A DNA stretch of 64,000 bases from Sphingomonas sp. CFBP 13720 (GCF_014842075.1 NZ_JACYVA010000001.1:704278-768277), one strand, 5' to 3'; shown: positions 47,589-56,177, numbered from the stretch's first letter. Notes: a model not told the origin generated them from the letters alone. Numbers and translations are program-made.

Positions 47589-47601
47589 GTGCATCATGCA
47601 C
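47589..47601. promoter_or_regulatory. Perfect palindrome upstream of the peroxiredoxin gene
   Basis: GTGCAT-C-ATGCAC, a perfect 6-bp inverted repeat with one central base, ends 18 bases upstream of the peroxiredoxin ATG. Its placement between likely promoter and start codon would suit a repressor site; no regulator gene lies nearby. Confidence 0.35.
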
Positions 47602-47618
47602 TTTCCCCGGAGATCCTC

Positions 47619-48101
47619 ATGACCCTGCAAGTCGGCGACCGCCTGCCCCCCGCCACCCTCGTCAAGGTGACGCCCGACGGGCCGGATCAGATCGCGACCG
47701 AGGATTATTTCGCCGGGCGCAAGATCGCGCTGTTCAGCGTCCCGGGCGCGTTCACCCCGACGTGTTCCGCGCGCCACTTGCCCGGCTTCGTCGATCAGGC
47801 CGAAGCGTTCGCGGCGAAGGGCGTGGACGAAGTCGCGTGCACCGCGGTCAACGACGCCTTCGTCCTTGCCGCATGGGCAAAGGCCGGCGACGCGACCGAC
47901 AAGGTGACGATGCTGGCCGACGGCAATGCCGACTTCGCCAGCGCGATCGGGTTGACCATGGATGGCTCCGCCTACGGCATGGGCACGCGGTCGCAGCGTT
48001 ACGCCATGCTGGTCAACGACGGCGTAGTTGAGGCGCTGCACGTCGAACAGCCGGGCGAGTTCCGCGTCAGCTCGGCCGAACACCTGTTGTCGACCATCTG
48101 A
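47619..48101 (+). CDS. Peroxiredoxin (Prx5-like)
   Basis: A 160-residue thiol peroxidase that reduces hydrogen peroxide and organic hydroperoxides. The peroxidatic Cys is in VPGAFTPTCSARHLPGF (near residue 49). The conserved Prx5 features VACTAVNDAFVLAAWAKA and GLTMDGSAYGMGTRSQRYAM are present. There is no second resolving Cys in the usual C-terminal place, so recycling probably uses glutathione/glutaredoxin or thioredoxin. Start ATG at 47619 after CCGGAGAT. Confidence 0.94.
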   Translation: MTLQVGDRLPPATLVKVTPDGPDQIATEDYFAGRKIALFSVPGAFTPTCSARHLPGFVDQAEAFAAKGVDEVACTAVNDAFVLAAWAKAGDATDKVTMLADGNADFASAIGLTMDGSAYGMGTRSQRYAMLVNDGVVEALHVEQPGEFRVSSAEHLLSTI

Positions 48102-48123
48102 TCCCGCCGGTGGCGTCGGGTAC

Positions 48124-48148
48124 GGAACCCGCCCGGTTCATTCGAGTT
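48124..48148 (+). promoter_or_regulatory. EcfG-type general stress response promoter (candidate)
   Basis: GGAAC at 48124-48128, a 17-base spacer, then GTT at 48146-48148 match the alphaproteobacterial EcfG consensus GGAAC-N16/17-(C)GTT. The motif is 44 bases upstream of the start codon of the Ala-rich small protein, so transcription would begin about 35 bases before the ATG. A short inverted repeat ATGGTT-ACGC-AACCAT follows at 48153-48168. Confidence 0.6.
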
Positions 48149-48191
48149 ACGGAATGGTTACGCAACCATATCGAATAGAAAGGGCAGTGCC

Positions 48192-48494
48192 ATGAACGCC
48201 ACCACCACCCCGGCGACCCCCAATCATCTGCCGAAGGACGAAACCTTCGCGGACAAGGCTACGGCGACCTATGCCACGGCAAAGGAAACCGTGGCCGACG
48301 CCGCTGCCAAGTCGAAGGATGCCGTCGCCGGTGCCGCCCGTTCGACGGCGGAAACGGTGAAGGCGCACCCGGCCGCCACCGCCGCGATCGTCGCCGGTGC
48401 CGCCGCAGCCATCGCCGGTGCCGCGTTCGGCGCGTCCAAGCTGATCGAAAAGAACAAGGAAGCGCCGAAGGTTCCGGCAACGCCCAAGAACTGA
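48192..48494 (+). CDS. Ala-rich small protein with C-terminal hydrophobic segment, probably stress-induced
   Basis: A 100-residue low-complexity protein. Residues 15-62 are Ala/Lys/Thr-rich helices with repeats of the type KATATYATAKETVADAAAK, resembling LEA-like or YtjA/CsbD-style stress proteins. Residues about 62-80 (AATAAIVAGAAAAIAGAAFG) form a hydrophobic Ala/Gly segment that may insert in a membrane; a basic tail follows. Preceded by AGAAAGGGCAGTGCC and an EcfG-type promoter motif, which supports a general-stress role. Family not recognised. A good terminator follows seven bases after the stop. Confidence 0.7.
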   Translation: MNATTTPATPNHLPKDETFADKATATYATAKETVADAAAKSKDAVAGAARSTAETVKAHPAATAAIVAGAAAAIAGAAFGASKLIEKNKEAPKVPATPKN

Positions 48495-48500
48495 CCGGCA

Positions 48501-48530
48501 GGCCCGGCGTGCGATGCGCGCCGGGCCTTG
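48501..48530 (+). terminator. Intrinsic terminator after the Ala-rich gene
   Basis: GGCCCGGCGTGC-GAT-GCGCGCCGGGCC forms a 12-bp stem (one G-U pair) with a three-base loop, followed by the weak T-tract TTGCTCC. Confidence 0.65.
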
Positions 48531-48562
48531 CTCCCGCGTTCGGAACACCTTAGCCGCAGACG

Positions 48563-50014
48563 ATGACACAGGCTTCCGATATCGTCGCCGAACTCGATCG
48601 GCTCTACACCGCCTCCGTCGCCCGACTGCGCGATGCGCTGATCCGCTATCTGTCGGACGCGACCCCGCCGCCCTCCTCCGCCCGCGTCGACGGCTCGTTC
48701 GCCTATCCCGAAATCCGGCTGACCTATCGCGGCGGCGTCGACCGCCCCGTGCCGCTGCGCGCCTATGGCCGGCTCAACACGCCGGGCGAATATCGCATCA
48801 GCGTCACCAAGCCCGCGATGTTCGCCGCCTATCTGACCGAACAGCTCGACCTGCTGATCGCGAACCACGACGTCACGGTCGAAGCGGTGGCGGGACGACA
48901 GGAAATACCGTTCCCCTATGTGCTCGATGCCGGCCATGCGCTGGCACTCGACGAAGTGTCGGCGACCGAACTCGCGCGCTTCTTTCCGGCGACCGAACTG
49001 GCGCATATCGGTGACGAGATCGCCGACGGATTGTGGAGCGCCAGCGATCACAGCCGCCCGCTGGCACTGTTCGACGGGCTGCGCACCGATTTCTCGCTTG
49101 CGCGGCTGCGGCATTACACCGGCACCCCGCCCGAACATATCCAGCGCTATGTACTGTTCACCAACTATCACCGCTATGTCGACGAATTCGTCCGCTGGGC
49201 GGGTGAACAGCTCAAACCCGCCGCCGATGGCACGCCCAGCCGCTATACCGCGCTGTCGGGGGCGGGCGGCGTACTCGTGTCGGCGGACGACGATGCGGAG
49301 CGGATGGTCAGCGACAGCGCGTGGCGGCGGCACCAGATGCCCGCCTATCACCTCGTCGCGCCCGACGGCACCGGCATCACGTTGGTCAACATCGGCGTCG
49401 GCCCGTCGAACGCCAAGACGATCTGCGACCATCTGGCGGTGATGCGGCCGGAGGCATGGCTGATGATCGGCCATTGCGGCGGTCTGCGCCCCAGCCAGCG
49501 CATCGGCGACTATGTCCTCGCCCACGCTTATTTGCGCGACGACCATGTGCTGGACGACGTGCTGCCGCCCGAGATTCCGGTCCCCGCCATCGCGGAGGTT
49601 CAGGTCGCGATGGCGCGTGCGGCGGAAATCGTGTCGGGCCAGTCGAGCGACGAGCTGAAGCGGCGGCTGCGTACCGGCACGATCGTCACTACCGACGATC
49701 GCAACTGGGAATTGCGGTTCAGCAAATCGGCGCTGCGCTTCTCGCTCAGCCGCGCGGTCGGCATCGATATGGAATCGGCGACGATCGCTGCGCAGGGATA
49801 TCGCTTCCGCGTTCCCTACGGCACGTTGCTGTGCGTGTCGGACAAGCCGCTGCACGGCGAATTGAAGCTGCCCGGACAGGCCAACCGTTTCTACGAACGC
49901 GCCATCAACGAACATATGCGCATCGGCATCGAAGCGTGCGAACAATTGCGGCAGGAAGGCGCACGGCTGCACAGCCGCAAGTTGCGGGCGTTCAACGAAC
50001 CGCCGTTCCGGTGA
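48563..50014 (+). CDS. amn: AMP nucleosidase
   Basis: A 483-residue AMP nucleosidase that splits AMP into adenine and ribose-5-phosphate, controlling adenylate pools. The N-terminal AMP-nucleosidase-specific domain (TYRGGVDRPVPLRAYGRLN) precedes a purine-phosphorylase-like catalytic domain with INIGVGPSNAKTICDHLAV-like, GHCGGLRPSQRIGDYVLAHAY, and GIDMESATIAAQGYRFRVPY, followed by LLCVSDKPLHGELKLP containing the catalytic Asp. Typical length. The ATG at 48563 lies 69 bases after the previous stop. Convergent with the porin gene, nine bases apart. Confidence 0.95.
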   Translation: MTQASDIVAELDRLYTASVARLRDALIRYLSDATPPPSSARVDGSFAYPEIRLTYRGGVDRPVPLRAYGRLNTPGEYRISVTKPAMFAAYLTEQLDLLIANHDVTVEAVAGRQEIPFPYVLDAGHALALDEVSATELARFFPATELAHIGDEIADGLWSASDHSRPLALFDGLRTDFSLARLRHYTGTPPEHIQRYVLFTNYHRYVDEFVRWAGEQLKPAADGTPSRYTALSGAGGVLVSADDDAERMVSDSAWRRHQMPAYHLVAPDGTGITLVNIGVGPSNAKTICDHLAVMRPEAWLMIGHCGGLRPSQRIGDYVLAHAYLRDDHVLDDVLPPEIPVPAIAEVQVAMARAAEIVSGQSSDELKRRLRTGTIVTTDDRNWELRFSKSALRFSLSRAVGIDMESATIAAQGYRFRVPYGTLLCVSDKPLHGELKLPGQANRFYERAINEHMRIGIEACEQLRQEGARLHSRKLRAFNEPPFR

Positions 50015-50023
50015 TGCTCGGGT

Positions 50024-51496
50024 TCAGTAGTTCAGCTGCAACTGCGTGCGGAACACATCACCCTCCGCCCGGCCTGACCGCCGCTCGTCCGCTTCCGTCC
50101 GGTGCATCCGCGCATAGGCGATCGTCAGCTCCAGCGGCTCGACCGGCTGGAATTCGATGCCAATTTCGAACTCGTCGGTTTCCAGCCGGGGCGCATTGAC
50201 CGCCGCCTTCCACCCACCGCGATAATGTTGCCAGCGGGCATAGGGCATGAACGGACCGAGCGGCGACCGCACGATCCGACCCATGGCCTGAAAATAGCCG
50301 CCGTTGAGCGGCTTGGTGGTGATGCCGCGCAGGTCGCGATCATATTCCGGCCCCCGTCCCCAGTTCCATTCGGCCTGGAACCCGATCGGCTGCGGATACA
50401 GCATCGCGTGGACGCCGATCCGGTCGTCGGCGAACAACGTCGGACTGACCCCGCCGGTGCGGATTTCCGGCTGGATGCGGTTGCGCACTGCCGCCCCGCC
50501 AATCTCCAGCACCTGCCCCGCCATCCCGTTCCCCAGCGCGTCCAGTTCGAACGGCCATGTCGCCATCGCCACGGTCATGACGTTGTCGTTGGTTTCGCCC
50601 CGCGCGAAACCCTGTCCGTTGAAGACGCCGACGCCGAACGCCCCGTAATTGCCGAACAGCTTCTGGCCATCCTTGGCCAGCCGCGCCCACACTGCGTCGA
50701 CCCGATCGGGGGTGTAATAGGCGACCACGCCGATATCGCGTTCACTCGGCACCGCGCTGTTGATTCCGTCGCTGCGGTCCAGCGTCAGGCGGTTCGACGA
50801 CGACTGCATGTTCTCCCATCCGAACGGCACCTTCGACTGACCGAAGCGCAGGCGGAAGCGTTTGTCGGGATCGAGGAACGCATCGACATAGGCGTCGCGC
50901 AGTTGCAGAAACCCCTCCCGCCGTTCGCCGACCGACTGGCCCGACACGGCGGTCGCAAAATCGGGTTGCAGGTAGAACGAGATGCGGTCGCCGACGTCAC
51001 CCTGTAACACCAGCCGGATACGGCGAAAGGTGAAGCCGGTATCGTCGCCGATCCCGCTATCATGCACCGATCGCAGCCGCGATATTCCATCGGGCGCGGC
51101 GCGATCCCCCGCGATGATCTCGTTCAGCCGCAACTGGGTATAGCCGCGCACCTTGATCCGATCGTACCAGCGTTCGGCGCGGGCCGGCGCAGCGGCGACC
51201 TGTACCGGCGCGGCGGGTGTCCCATCCACCGCCGGGGCGGACGGCGGCGCGACCGGCGTGATAGCGACCTGTGCCGGCACGGCGGGGGGCGTCCGAACCG
51301 AAACCGGCGCGGTCGCCGTCGTAGCGGGCGACGACGCGGCGGGTACAGCCCCCGTCTGCGCCGCCTTCATTTCGGCGATCGTCGCCTTCAGATCATCGAT
51401 CTGGCGCTGCAACTCCTGCACCGTCTGCCCCATGGCGGGGGCGGGCAGCAGCAGCATCGCGCCGATACCCGCGAACAAGACGGTGGGATTGGTCAA
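50024..51496 (-). CDS. Porin of the OprP/OprO type
   Basis: An outer-membrane porin of about 490 residues. After a signal peptide (cleavage after PAPAMG, before QTVQ) comes a short coiled coil (VQELQRQIDDLKATIAEMK), a Pro/Ala linker, and a barrel with TQLRLNEIIAG, GFTFRRIRLVLQGDVGDRISFYLQPDF and FGQSKVPFGWENMQSS, typical of phosphate-selective porins O/P. The barrel ends in TQLQLNY with a C-terminal aromatic. No ATG precedes the signal peptide: I use TTG at 51496; GTG at 51556, overlapping the lpdA stop, is the alternative. Specificity cannot be read from sequence. Confidence 0.8.
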   Translation of the reverse strand: MTNPTVLFAGIGAMLLLPAPAMGQTVQELQRQIDDLKATIAEMKAAQTGAVPAASSPATTATAPVSVRTPPAVPAQVAITPVAPPSAPAVDGTPAAPVQVAAAPARAERWYDRIKVRGYTQLRLNEIIAGDRAAPDGISRLRSVHDSGIGDDTGFTFRRIRLVLQGDVGDRISFYLQPDFATAVSGQSVGERREGFLQLRDAYVDAFLDPDKRFRLRFGQSKVPFGWENMQSSSNRLTLDRSDGINSAVPSERDIGVVAYYTPDRVDAVWARLAKDGQKLFGNYGAFGVGVFNGQGFARGETNDNVMTVAMATWPFELDALGNGMAGQVLEIGGAAVRNRIQPEIRTGGVSPTLFADDRIGVHAMLYPQPIGFQAEWNWGRGPEYDRDLRGITTKPLNGGYFQAMGRIVRSPLGPFMPYARWQHYRGGWKAAVNAPRLETDEFEIGIEFQPVEPLELTIAYARMHRTEADERRSGRAEGDVFRTQLQLNY

Positions 51497-51552
51497 GAGA
51501 CACCCTGTCGTAACGCCGGGCGGCACCGATCGAACGGCGCCGCCCGCGCGGA

Positions 51553-52965
51553 TCACATGTGCAGCGTCCGGCCGTACGCGCCCAGTACCGATTCGTGCAT
51601 CGATTCGGAAATGGTCGGATGCGCGAACACCGTTTCGGTCAGTTCCTTCTCGGTCGTCTCGAGCTGACGCGCGATGACATAGCCCTGGATCATCTCGGTC
51701 ACTTCCGCGCCGACCATGTGCGCGCCGAGCAATTCGCCGGTCTTCGCGTCGAACACCGTCTTCACGAAGCCCTCCGCCTCGCCCAGCGCGATCGCCTTGC
51801 CGTTGCCGATGAACGGGAATTTCCCGACCTTGACCTCATGCCCGGCTTCCTTCGCCTTGGCTTCGGTATAGCCGACGCTGGCGACCTGCGGACGGGCATA
51901 GGTGCAACCGGGAATGTTGTTCTTGTCCATCGCATGCGGATGGACGTCCTTGTTGCCCAGCGCCTGTGCGATCGATTCGGCGGCGATCACGCCTTCATGG
52001 CTCGCCTTGTGCGCCAGCCACGGTGCGCCGGTCACGTCGCCGATCGCCCAGATGCCGTCCACCCCGGTCCGGCCATAGCCGTCGGTCTTGATGTGGCCGC
52101 GATCGGTTTCGATGCCCAGCGCCTCGATCCCGATATTTTCGGTATTCGGCACGATGCCGATCGCGACGATCGCATGGCTGAACTCGACGGTCTCGACCTT
52201 GCCGTCCGGCCCCTTGATCGCGGCCTTCACGCCCGATCCGGCGACTTCCAGCTTTTCGAGGCCGGACTTGGTGCGGATCGTCATGCCCTGCTTCGTCAAC
52301 GCCTTGAGCATGAAGTCGCTGACCTCGACATCCTCGACCGGCATGATCCGGTCGAGCATCTCGACGATCGTCACTTCGGCGCCCATGTCGCGATAGAAGC
52401 TGGCGAATTCGACCCCGATCGCACCCGAACCGATGACCAGCAGCTTGGTCGGCATTTCGGGCGGCACCATCGCATGGCGATAGGTCCAAATCTTGGCACC
52501 ATCGGCCTTGGCGAACGGCAGGTCGCGGGCACGCGCGCCGGTCGCGATGATGATGTGCTTGGCTTCCAGTTCGACCGTCTTGTCGCCCTGCTTGACCGAC
52601 AGCTTGCCCTTCGCGGTGATCGTGCCGATGCCTTCATGCACCGCGACCTTGTTCTTCTTCATCAGACCCTTGACGCCAGCATTCAGCTGGCCTGCCACCT
52701 TGCGGCTGCGATCGACCACCTTCGACAGGTCGAATGCGGGCTTTTCGTTCGACAGGCCGTACTGCGCGGCATGGGTCATGTAGTGATAGACTTCGGCCGA
52801 ACGAAGCAGCGCCTTGGTCGGAATACAGCCCCAGTTGAGGCAGATGCCTCCCAGCCGCTCGCGCTCGACGATCGCGACCTTCAGGCCAAGCTGGCTCGCG
52901 CGGATCGCCGCGACATAGCCGCCGGGGCCGGAGCCGAGCACGATGAGGTCGTAGGTATCAGCCAT
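51553..52965 (-). CDS. lpdA: Dihydrolipoyl dehydrogenase (E3)
   Basis: A 470-residue flavoprotein disulfide reductase that reoxidises lipoamide of the E2 component. The FAD-binding DLIVLGSGPGGYVAAIRASQ, the redox disulfide GGICLNWGCIPTKALL, the NAD-binding VIGSGAIGVEFASFY, and the C-terminal FAHPTISESMHESVL (His-x4-Glu catalytic pair) are all present. The ATG at 52965 puts FAD loop at residues 6-16. It is the E3 of the pyruvate dehydrogenase complex judging from pdhC four genes upstream on the same strand. Overlaps the upstream membrane protein by eight bases. Confidence 0.96.
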   Translation of the reverse strand: MADTYDLIVLGSGPGGYVAAIRASQLGLKVAIVERERLGGICLNWGCIPTKALLRSAEVYHYMTHAAQYGLSNEKPAFDLSKVVDRSRKVAGQLNAGVKGLMKKNKVAVHEGIGTITAKGKLSVKQGDKTVELEAKHIIIATGARARDLPFAKADGAKIWTYRHAMVPPEMPTKLLVIGSGAIGVEFASFYRDMGAEVTIVEMLDRIMPVEDVEVSDFMLKALTKQGMTIRTKSGLEKLEVAGSGVKAAIKGPDGKVETVEFSHAIVAIGIVPNTENIGIEALGIETDRGHIKTDGYGRTGVDGIWAIGDVTGAPWLAHKASHEGVIAAESIAQALGNKDVHPHAMDKNNIPGCTYARPQVASVGYTEAKAKEAGHEVKVGKFPFIGNGKAIALGEAEGFVKTVFDAKTGELLGAHMVGAEVTEMIQGYVIARQLETTEKELTETVFAHPTISESMHESVLGAYGRTLHM

Positions 52966-53380
52966 GCGTTGAAACTTTCTTCTTGCGAACCAGACGATGC
53001 CACAGACCGGCGCTGACGCCACCGGCAACCGCGGCAGGGATAACGAACGAACCCGTCACGACAAACAGGTGACCAAAAATCATGGTCTCCGCAGCGTATC
53101 CGGCCATTGCGGCAACCAATATGGATAGCGTCAGGTAAACCGGCAACGACGTGCCGGACAACACGAAGTGATGCAGTGGCATTGCGACGAACAGGCCGGC
53201 CAGTACTACGACCGGTGCGGCCAACAACATGGTCGCCCCGATCCCCAGTAGCATACTGCCAAGGTCGTAAGTCCATGAACCGGAAATGGTCAGGAGGGTA
53301 AGGCCGGCAACGAACGATGCCGCCAGCGCGCAGATCGCGAATGCTCCCGCCTGAACGGAAAACGATCCGTACCTCCTCAC
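52958..53380 (-). CDS. Hypothetical four-helix membrane protein
   Basis: A 140-residue membrane protein with about four hydrophobic segments (11-34, 41-66, 81-100, 106-128) and a basic C-terminus (RLVRKKKVSTHG). Not a recognised family. Its base composition is visibly less GC-rich than neighbours (many ATG, AAC, CCG, GTA codons), which may mean recent acquisition or weak codon selection. It overlaps the thioesterase upstream (ATGA) and lpdA downstream by eight bases, so it is co-transcribed with the pdhC-lpdA genes. Confidence 0.6.
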   Translation of the reverse strand: MRRYGSFSVQAGAFAICALAASFVAGLTLLTISGSWTYDLGSMLLGIGATMLLAAPVVVLAGLFVAMPLHHFVLSGTSLPVYLTLSILVAAMAGYAAETMIFGHLFVVTGSFVIPAAVAGGVSAGLWHRLVRKKKVSTHG

Positions 53381-53769
53381 CCCCCGATGACCCGCGGCTT
53401 GCGCTGCTCATCGATCGCCACGAACACGAACTTCGCCTGCGTCACCCGGCACGTCGCCTCGCCGAAGCGGTCGCGGCGCCATGCCTCGACCTCGATCGTC
53501 ATCGACGTGCGACCGACCTTCACGATTTCGGTATAGACCGACACTTCGTCACCGACCGCGACCGGCGCGTGGAACTGCATCGCATCGACCGCGATCGTGA
53601 CCGCCCGCCCCTTCGCATGACGCGCAGCGACGAGGCCGGCGGCCATGTCCATCTGGCTCATGATCCACCCGCCGAAGATATCGCCATACGGATTGGTGTC
53701 CGCCGGCATCGCCGTGACGCGCAGCGCGGGCTGGCCGGGTGGCGGGGAAATTGCGTCCTCAACGATCAT
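53377..53769 (-). CDS. Acyl-CoA thioesterase, hotdog fold (YciA-like)
   Basis: A 130-residue hotdog thioesterase. The family pattern is MPADTNPYGDIFGGWIMSQMDMAAGL, with the catalytic Asn/Asp region, then VDAMQFHAPVAVGDEVSVYTEIVKVGRTSM. It probably hydrolyses short-to-medium acyl-CoA. Start chosen at 53769 (MIVEDAISPPP) with AAGGGGCGG directly upstream; an earlier ATG at 53793 overlaps more of the previous gene. It lies between two small membrane proteins in the pdhC-lpdA run. Confidence 0.87.
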   Translation of the reverse strand: MIVEDAISPPPGQPALRVTAMPADTNPYGDIFGGWIMSQMDMAAGLVAARHAKGRAVTIAVDAMQFHAPVAVGDEVSVYTEIVKVGRTSMTIEVEAWRRDRFGEATCRVTQAKFVFVAIDEQRKPRVIGG

Positions 53770-53977
53770 CCACCGCCCCTTTTGCACGTTCATCGGCCAT
53801 CGCGCGCTGGATCTGACGCCCCCCCAGCACCGCGACGACCACCATCGAAACCCACGTCACCAGCCAGATGTCGCGCCGCCCCAGCGGATAGGACCATGCC
53901 GACAGCGTTCCGATCGTCCATGCCGCCAGCAGTCCCGCGACGACATAGACGATTTCGGTCAGCAGCCGCGCACGCAT
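53759..53977 (-). CDS. Small hypothetical membrane protein
   Basis: A 72-residue protein with two hydrophobic segments (about 7-28 and 36-52) separated by a Trp/Arg loop (SYPLGRRDIWLVTW), ending in a charged tail (RQIQRAMADERAKGAVDDR). Unrecognised. Its start codon directly abuts the pdhC stop and its end overlaps the thioesterase start by 11 bases, so it is almost certainly co-translated with them. Confidence 0.65.
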   Translation of the reverse strand: MRARLLTEIVYVVAGLLAAWTIGTLSAWSYPLGRRDIWLVTWVSMVVVAVLGGRQIQRAMADERAKGAVDDR

Positions 53978-55282
53978 TTACGCGACGAGGCCGAGCGGCG
54001 ACTCCACCAGCGCCTTGAACAGTTTCAGCATCTGCGCGCCATCCGCGCCGTCGATCGCGCGGTGATCAAAGCTGCCGGTCGCGGTCATCACCGTAGCGAC
54101 GCCCAACGCGTCATCGACGATGTAGGGCCGCTTCTCACCGGCACCAACGGCAAGGATCATGCCCTGCGGCGGATTGATGACGGCTTCGAACTGCTTGATG
54201 CCGAACATGCCCATGTTGGACAGCGACGCCGTACCGCCCTGATATTGTTCGGGCTTCAGCTTGTTCTCCTTGGCCAGTCCGGCCAGTTCCTTCATCTCGG
54301 TGCTGATCTTCGCGACGCCCTTGTTCGCCGCATCGCGCACGATCGGGGTGATCAGGCCGGTCGGCGTCGACACCGCGACCGACACGTCGGCACGCGAATA
54401 CTGGACCATATCGTTGCCGAGGAAGGTGACGTTGCACTTCGGCGTACCTTCCAGCGCGACGCCCAGCGCCTTGATGAGCAGGTCGTTGACCGACACCTTG
54501 ATGCCGCGCGCATCCAGCGACTTGTTCAGGTCGGCACGCAGCTTGAGCAGCGAGTCCAGCCGGACGTCGACCGTCAGGTAGATGTGCGGCACCTGCTGCT
54601 TCGATTCGGTCAGGCGACGCGCGATCGTCTTGCGGATGTTCGACAGCTTTTCGACCGTGTGCGGAATCGAATCGTCGAACCACGGTGCGGCGGCCTTCGG
54701 CGCTTCGGCGGCGGGCGCCGGTGCGGCGGCGACCGGCGCGGGCGCGGCTTCGGCCTTGGGCGCAGGCTTCTCGCCCGGCTTGGCGCTTTCGACGTCTGCC
54801 TTGACGATGCGCCCGTTGGGGCCGCTGCCCGACAACGCGGACAGGTCCAGTCCCTTGTCGGCGGCGATACGGCGCGCCAGCGGGCTTGCCTTCACGCGAT
54901 CGCCCGAAGCGGGGGCCGGTGCAGCATTGGCGGCGGCAGGTGCCGGCGAAGCGGCGGGCGCAGGTGCTGCCGCTTCGGCCTTGGGCGCTTCGGCGGCGGG
55001 CTTTTCGGCCGGTGCGGCACCGATCGCCGATGCATCCTCGCCCTCTTCGAGCAGGATCGCGATGACCGCGCCGACCTTCACATTGTCGGAACCCTCGGCG
55101 ACCAGCACCTTGCCGATCATTCCTTCGTCCACGGCTTCGAATTCCATCGTCGCCTTGTCGGTTTCGATCTCTGCCATGATGTCACCGGACTTGACGGTAT
55201 CGCCTTCCTTGACCAGCCATTTGGCCAGCGTCCCCTCTTCCATGGTGGGGGACAGGGCGGGCATTTTGATCTCGATCGGCAT
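53978..55282 (-). CDS. pdhC: Pyruvate dehydrogenase E2, dihydrolipoyl acetyltransferase
   Basis: A 434-residue E2 core protein. The N-terminal lipoyl domain has the lipoylated Lys in [16 protein letters not shown] (residue ~43). An Ala/Pro-rich mobile linker follows, then the peripheral-subunit-binding domain ([20 protein letters not shown]), a second Ala/Pro linker, and the catalytic domain ending in [14 protein letters not shown] (His active site near 406). It transfers acetyl from pyruvate decarboxylation to CoA. ATG at 55282 ([17 protein letters not shown]) fits PdhC of alphaproteobacteria. pdhA and pdhB are not in the window. Confidence 0.93.
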   Translation of the reverse strand: MPIEIKMPALSPTMEEGTLAKWLVKEGDTVKSGDIMAEIETDKATMEFEAVDEGMIGKVLVAEGSDNVKVGAVIAILLEEGEDASAIGAAPAEKPAAEAPKAEAAAPAPAASPAPAAANAAPAPASGDRVKASPLARRIAADKGLDLSALSGSGPNGRIVKADVESAKPGEKPAPKAEAAPAPVAAAPAPAAEAPKAAAPWFDDSIPHTVEKLSNIRKTIARRLTESKQQVPHIYLTVDVRLDSLLKLRADLNKSLDARGIKVSVNDLLIKALGVALEGTPKCNVTFLGNDMVQYSRADVSVAVSTPTGLITPIVRDAANKGVAKISTEMKELAGLAKENKLKPEQYQGGTASLSNMGMFGIKQFEAVINPPQGMILAVGAGEKRPYIVDDALGVATVMTATGSFDHRAIDGADGAQMLKLFKALVESPLGLVA

Positions 55283-55407
55283 GGGGCAAATTGGTCCTCT
55301 CAGGCTCCTCGCCTCTTCGCCGCCGGGCGCGTCCGGGTCAACCCCCGCGCACCCGACTTGCACGACGCCGGTACAACGGCGCATGACCACGATCGAAGGG
55401 GATGACG

Positions 55408-55863
55408 ATGCGGACATATCTGGTGGTGGTCGACGAGAACCCGGAAAGCGCGGTCGCGTTGCGCTTCGCGGCACGCCGCGCGGTCAAGACGCATGGCGGC
55501 GTGGAAGTGCTCGCGCTGGTCGAACCGCAGGAATTCGCGCCATGGGGCGGCGTACAGGCGACGATCGAGGAAGAGGCGATGGAACGTGCCGAGGCGCTGG
55601 TCGAGGCTGCGGCGGGTACGCTGATCGCCGAGTCGGGGCTGCAACCGCATGTCACGGTCCGGGTCGGCGACGGCCCGCGCATCGTGCGCGAGATGATCGC
55701 CGCCAATCCCGCTATTGCCGCACTCGTGCTGGGTGCCGCCGCGACCGGCGCGCCGGGTCCGCTGGTCAGCCATTTCGCCGGGACCGATGCCGGTGCGGTG
55801 CCGGTCCCGGTCATGATCGTCCCCGGCAGTCTCGACAGCGCAGCGATCGATCGGTTGAGCTGA
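55408..55863 (+). CDS. Universal stress protein family protein
   Basis: A 151-residue protein with an alpha/beta nucleotide-binding-like fold typical of UspA proteins: [25 protein letters not shown] at the start, [29 protein letters not shown] near the end, and a final [21 protein letters not shown] strand. The usual ATP motif G-x2-G-x9-G-S/T is only partly kept. Start chosen at 55408 (AAGGGG seven bases upstream) over 55402. Divergent from pdhC. A weak hairpin without T-run follows at 55876-55891. Confidence 0.88.
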   Translation: MRTYLVVVDENPESAVALRFAARRAVKTHGGVEVLALVEPQEFAPWGGVQATIEEEAMERAEALVEAAAGTLIAESGLQPHVTVRVGDGPRIVREMIAANPAIAALVLGAAATGAPGPLVSHFAGTDAGAVPVPVMIVPGSLDSAAIDRLS

Positions 55864-56054
55864 ACGGTTCGCATACCCCCGCAGTCGGGGGCGGCACGCA
55901 TGTCATCGCTGGATCGAAGGTGCCGTGCGGGGGAGAGCGGCGGATCATACGCGCTCATCCCCCCGCGGCTGCTGCTGTTCGCCGGGTTCCCGGCAGCGTC
56001 CTCTTTATCATCAGCGCAGCGCTGGCTGGATTGCCGTTAGCGCGGTCGCCGGAC

Positions 56055-56081
56055 AAAAAAAAGGGCCGGCAGCGCCGACCC
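56055..56081 (-). terminator. Orphan minus-strand intrinsic terminator
   Basis: On the minus strand GGGTCGGC-GCT-GCCGGCCC (8-bp stem with one G-U pair, three-base loop) is followed by TTTTTTTT. It is a textbook terminator, but no minus-strand gene lies upstream of it: the next sequence is AT-rich non-coding DNA and then a plus-strand gene. Confidence 0.8.
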
Positions 56082-56150
56082 CGAAAAGTTTTAGGAGAGG
56101 ATGCCTGAAAGGCACAGTCGTTGTGCACTGCACCCGGATGGTTAGCAATT
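56055..56150 (-). ncRNA. Candidate small RNA ending at the orphan terminator
   Basis: Inferred from the orphan terminator. The minus-strand sequence just upstream contains CCTCTCC, complementary to ribosome binding sites, directly 5' of the terminator stem (about 56089-56100), a layout seen in trans-acting alphaproteobacterial sRNAs. The 5' end is unknown, and no clear -10/-35 pair was found. Confidence 0.35.
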
Positions 56151-56177
56151 GCAAAAAACGAAACCAAACATTCTATT
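56149..56177 (+). promoter_or_regulatory. Candidate sigma-70-type promoter for the M28 peptidase
   Basis: TTGCAA (56149-56154) and TCTATT (56172-56177) are separated by 17 bases in an AT-rich stretch about 97 bases upstream of the peptidase ATG. Confidence 0.4.

Noticed and set aside
55876..55891. Hairpin CCCCCG-CAGT-CGGGGG after the universal stress protein gene as terminator
   Set aside because: There is no T-tract after it, so it is not a convincing intrinsic terminator.
56101..56145. A 14-codon open frame with AGGAGAGG immediately upstream (leader peptide candidate)
   Set aside because: The purine run directly touches the ATG, leaving poor spacing, and the same bases are better explained as part of the minus-strand small RNA/terminator region.
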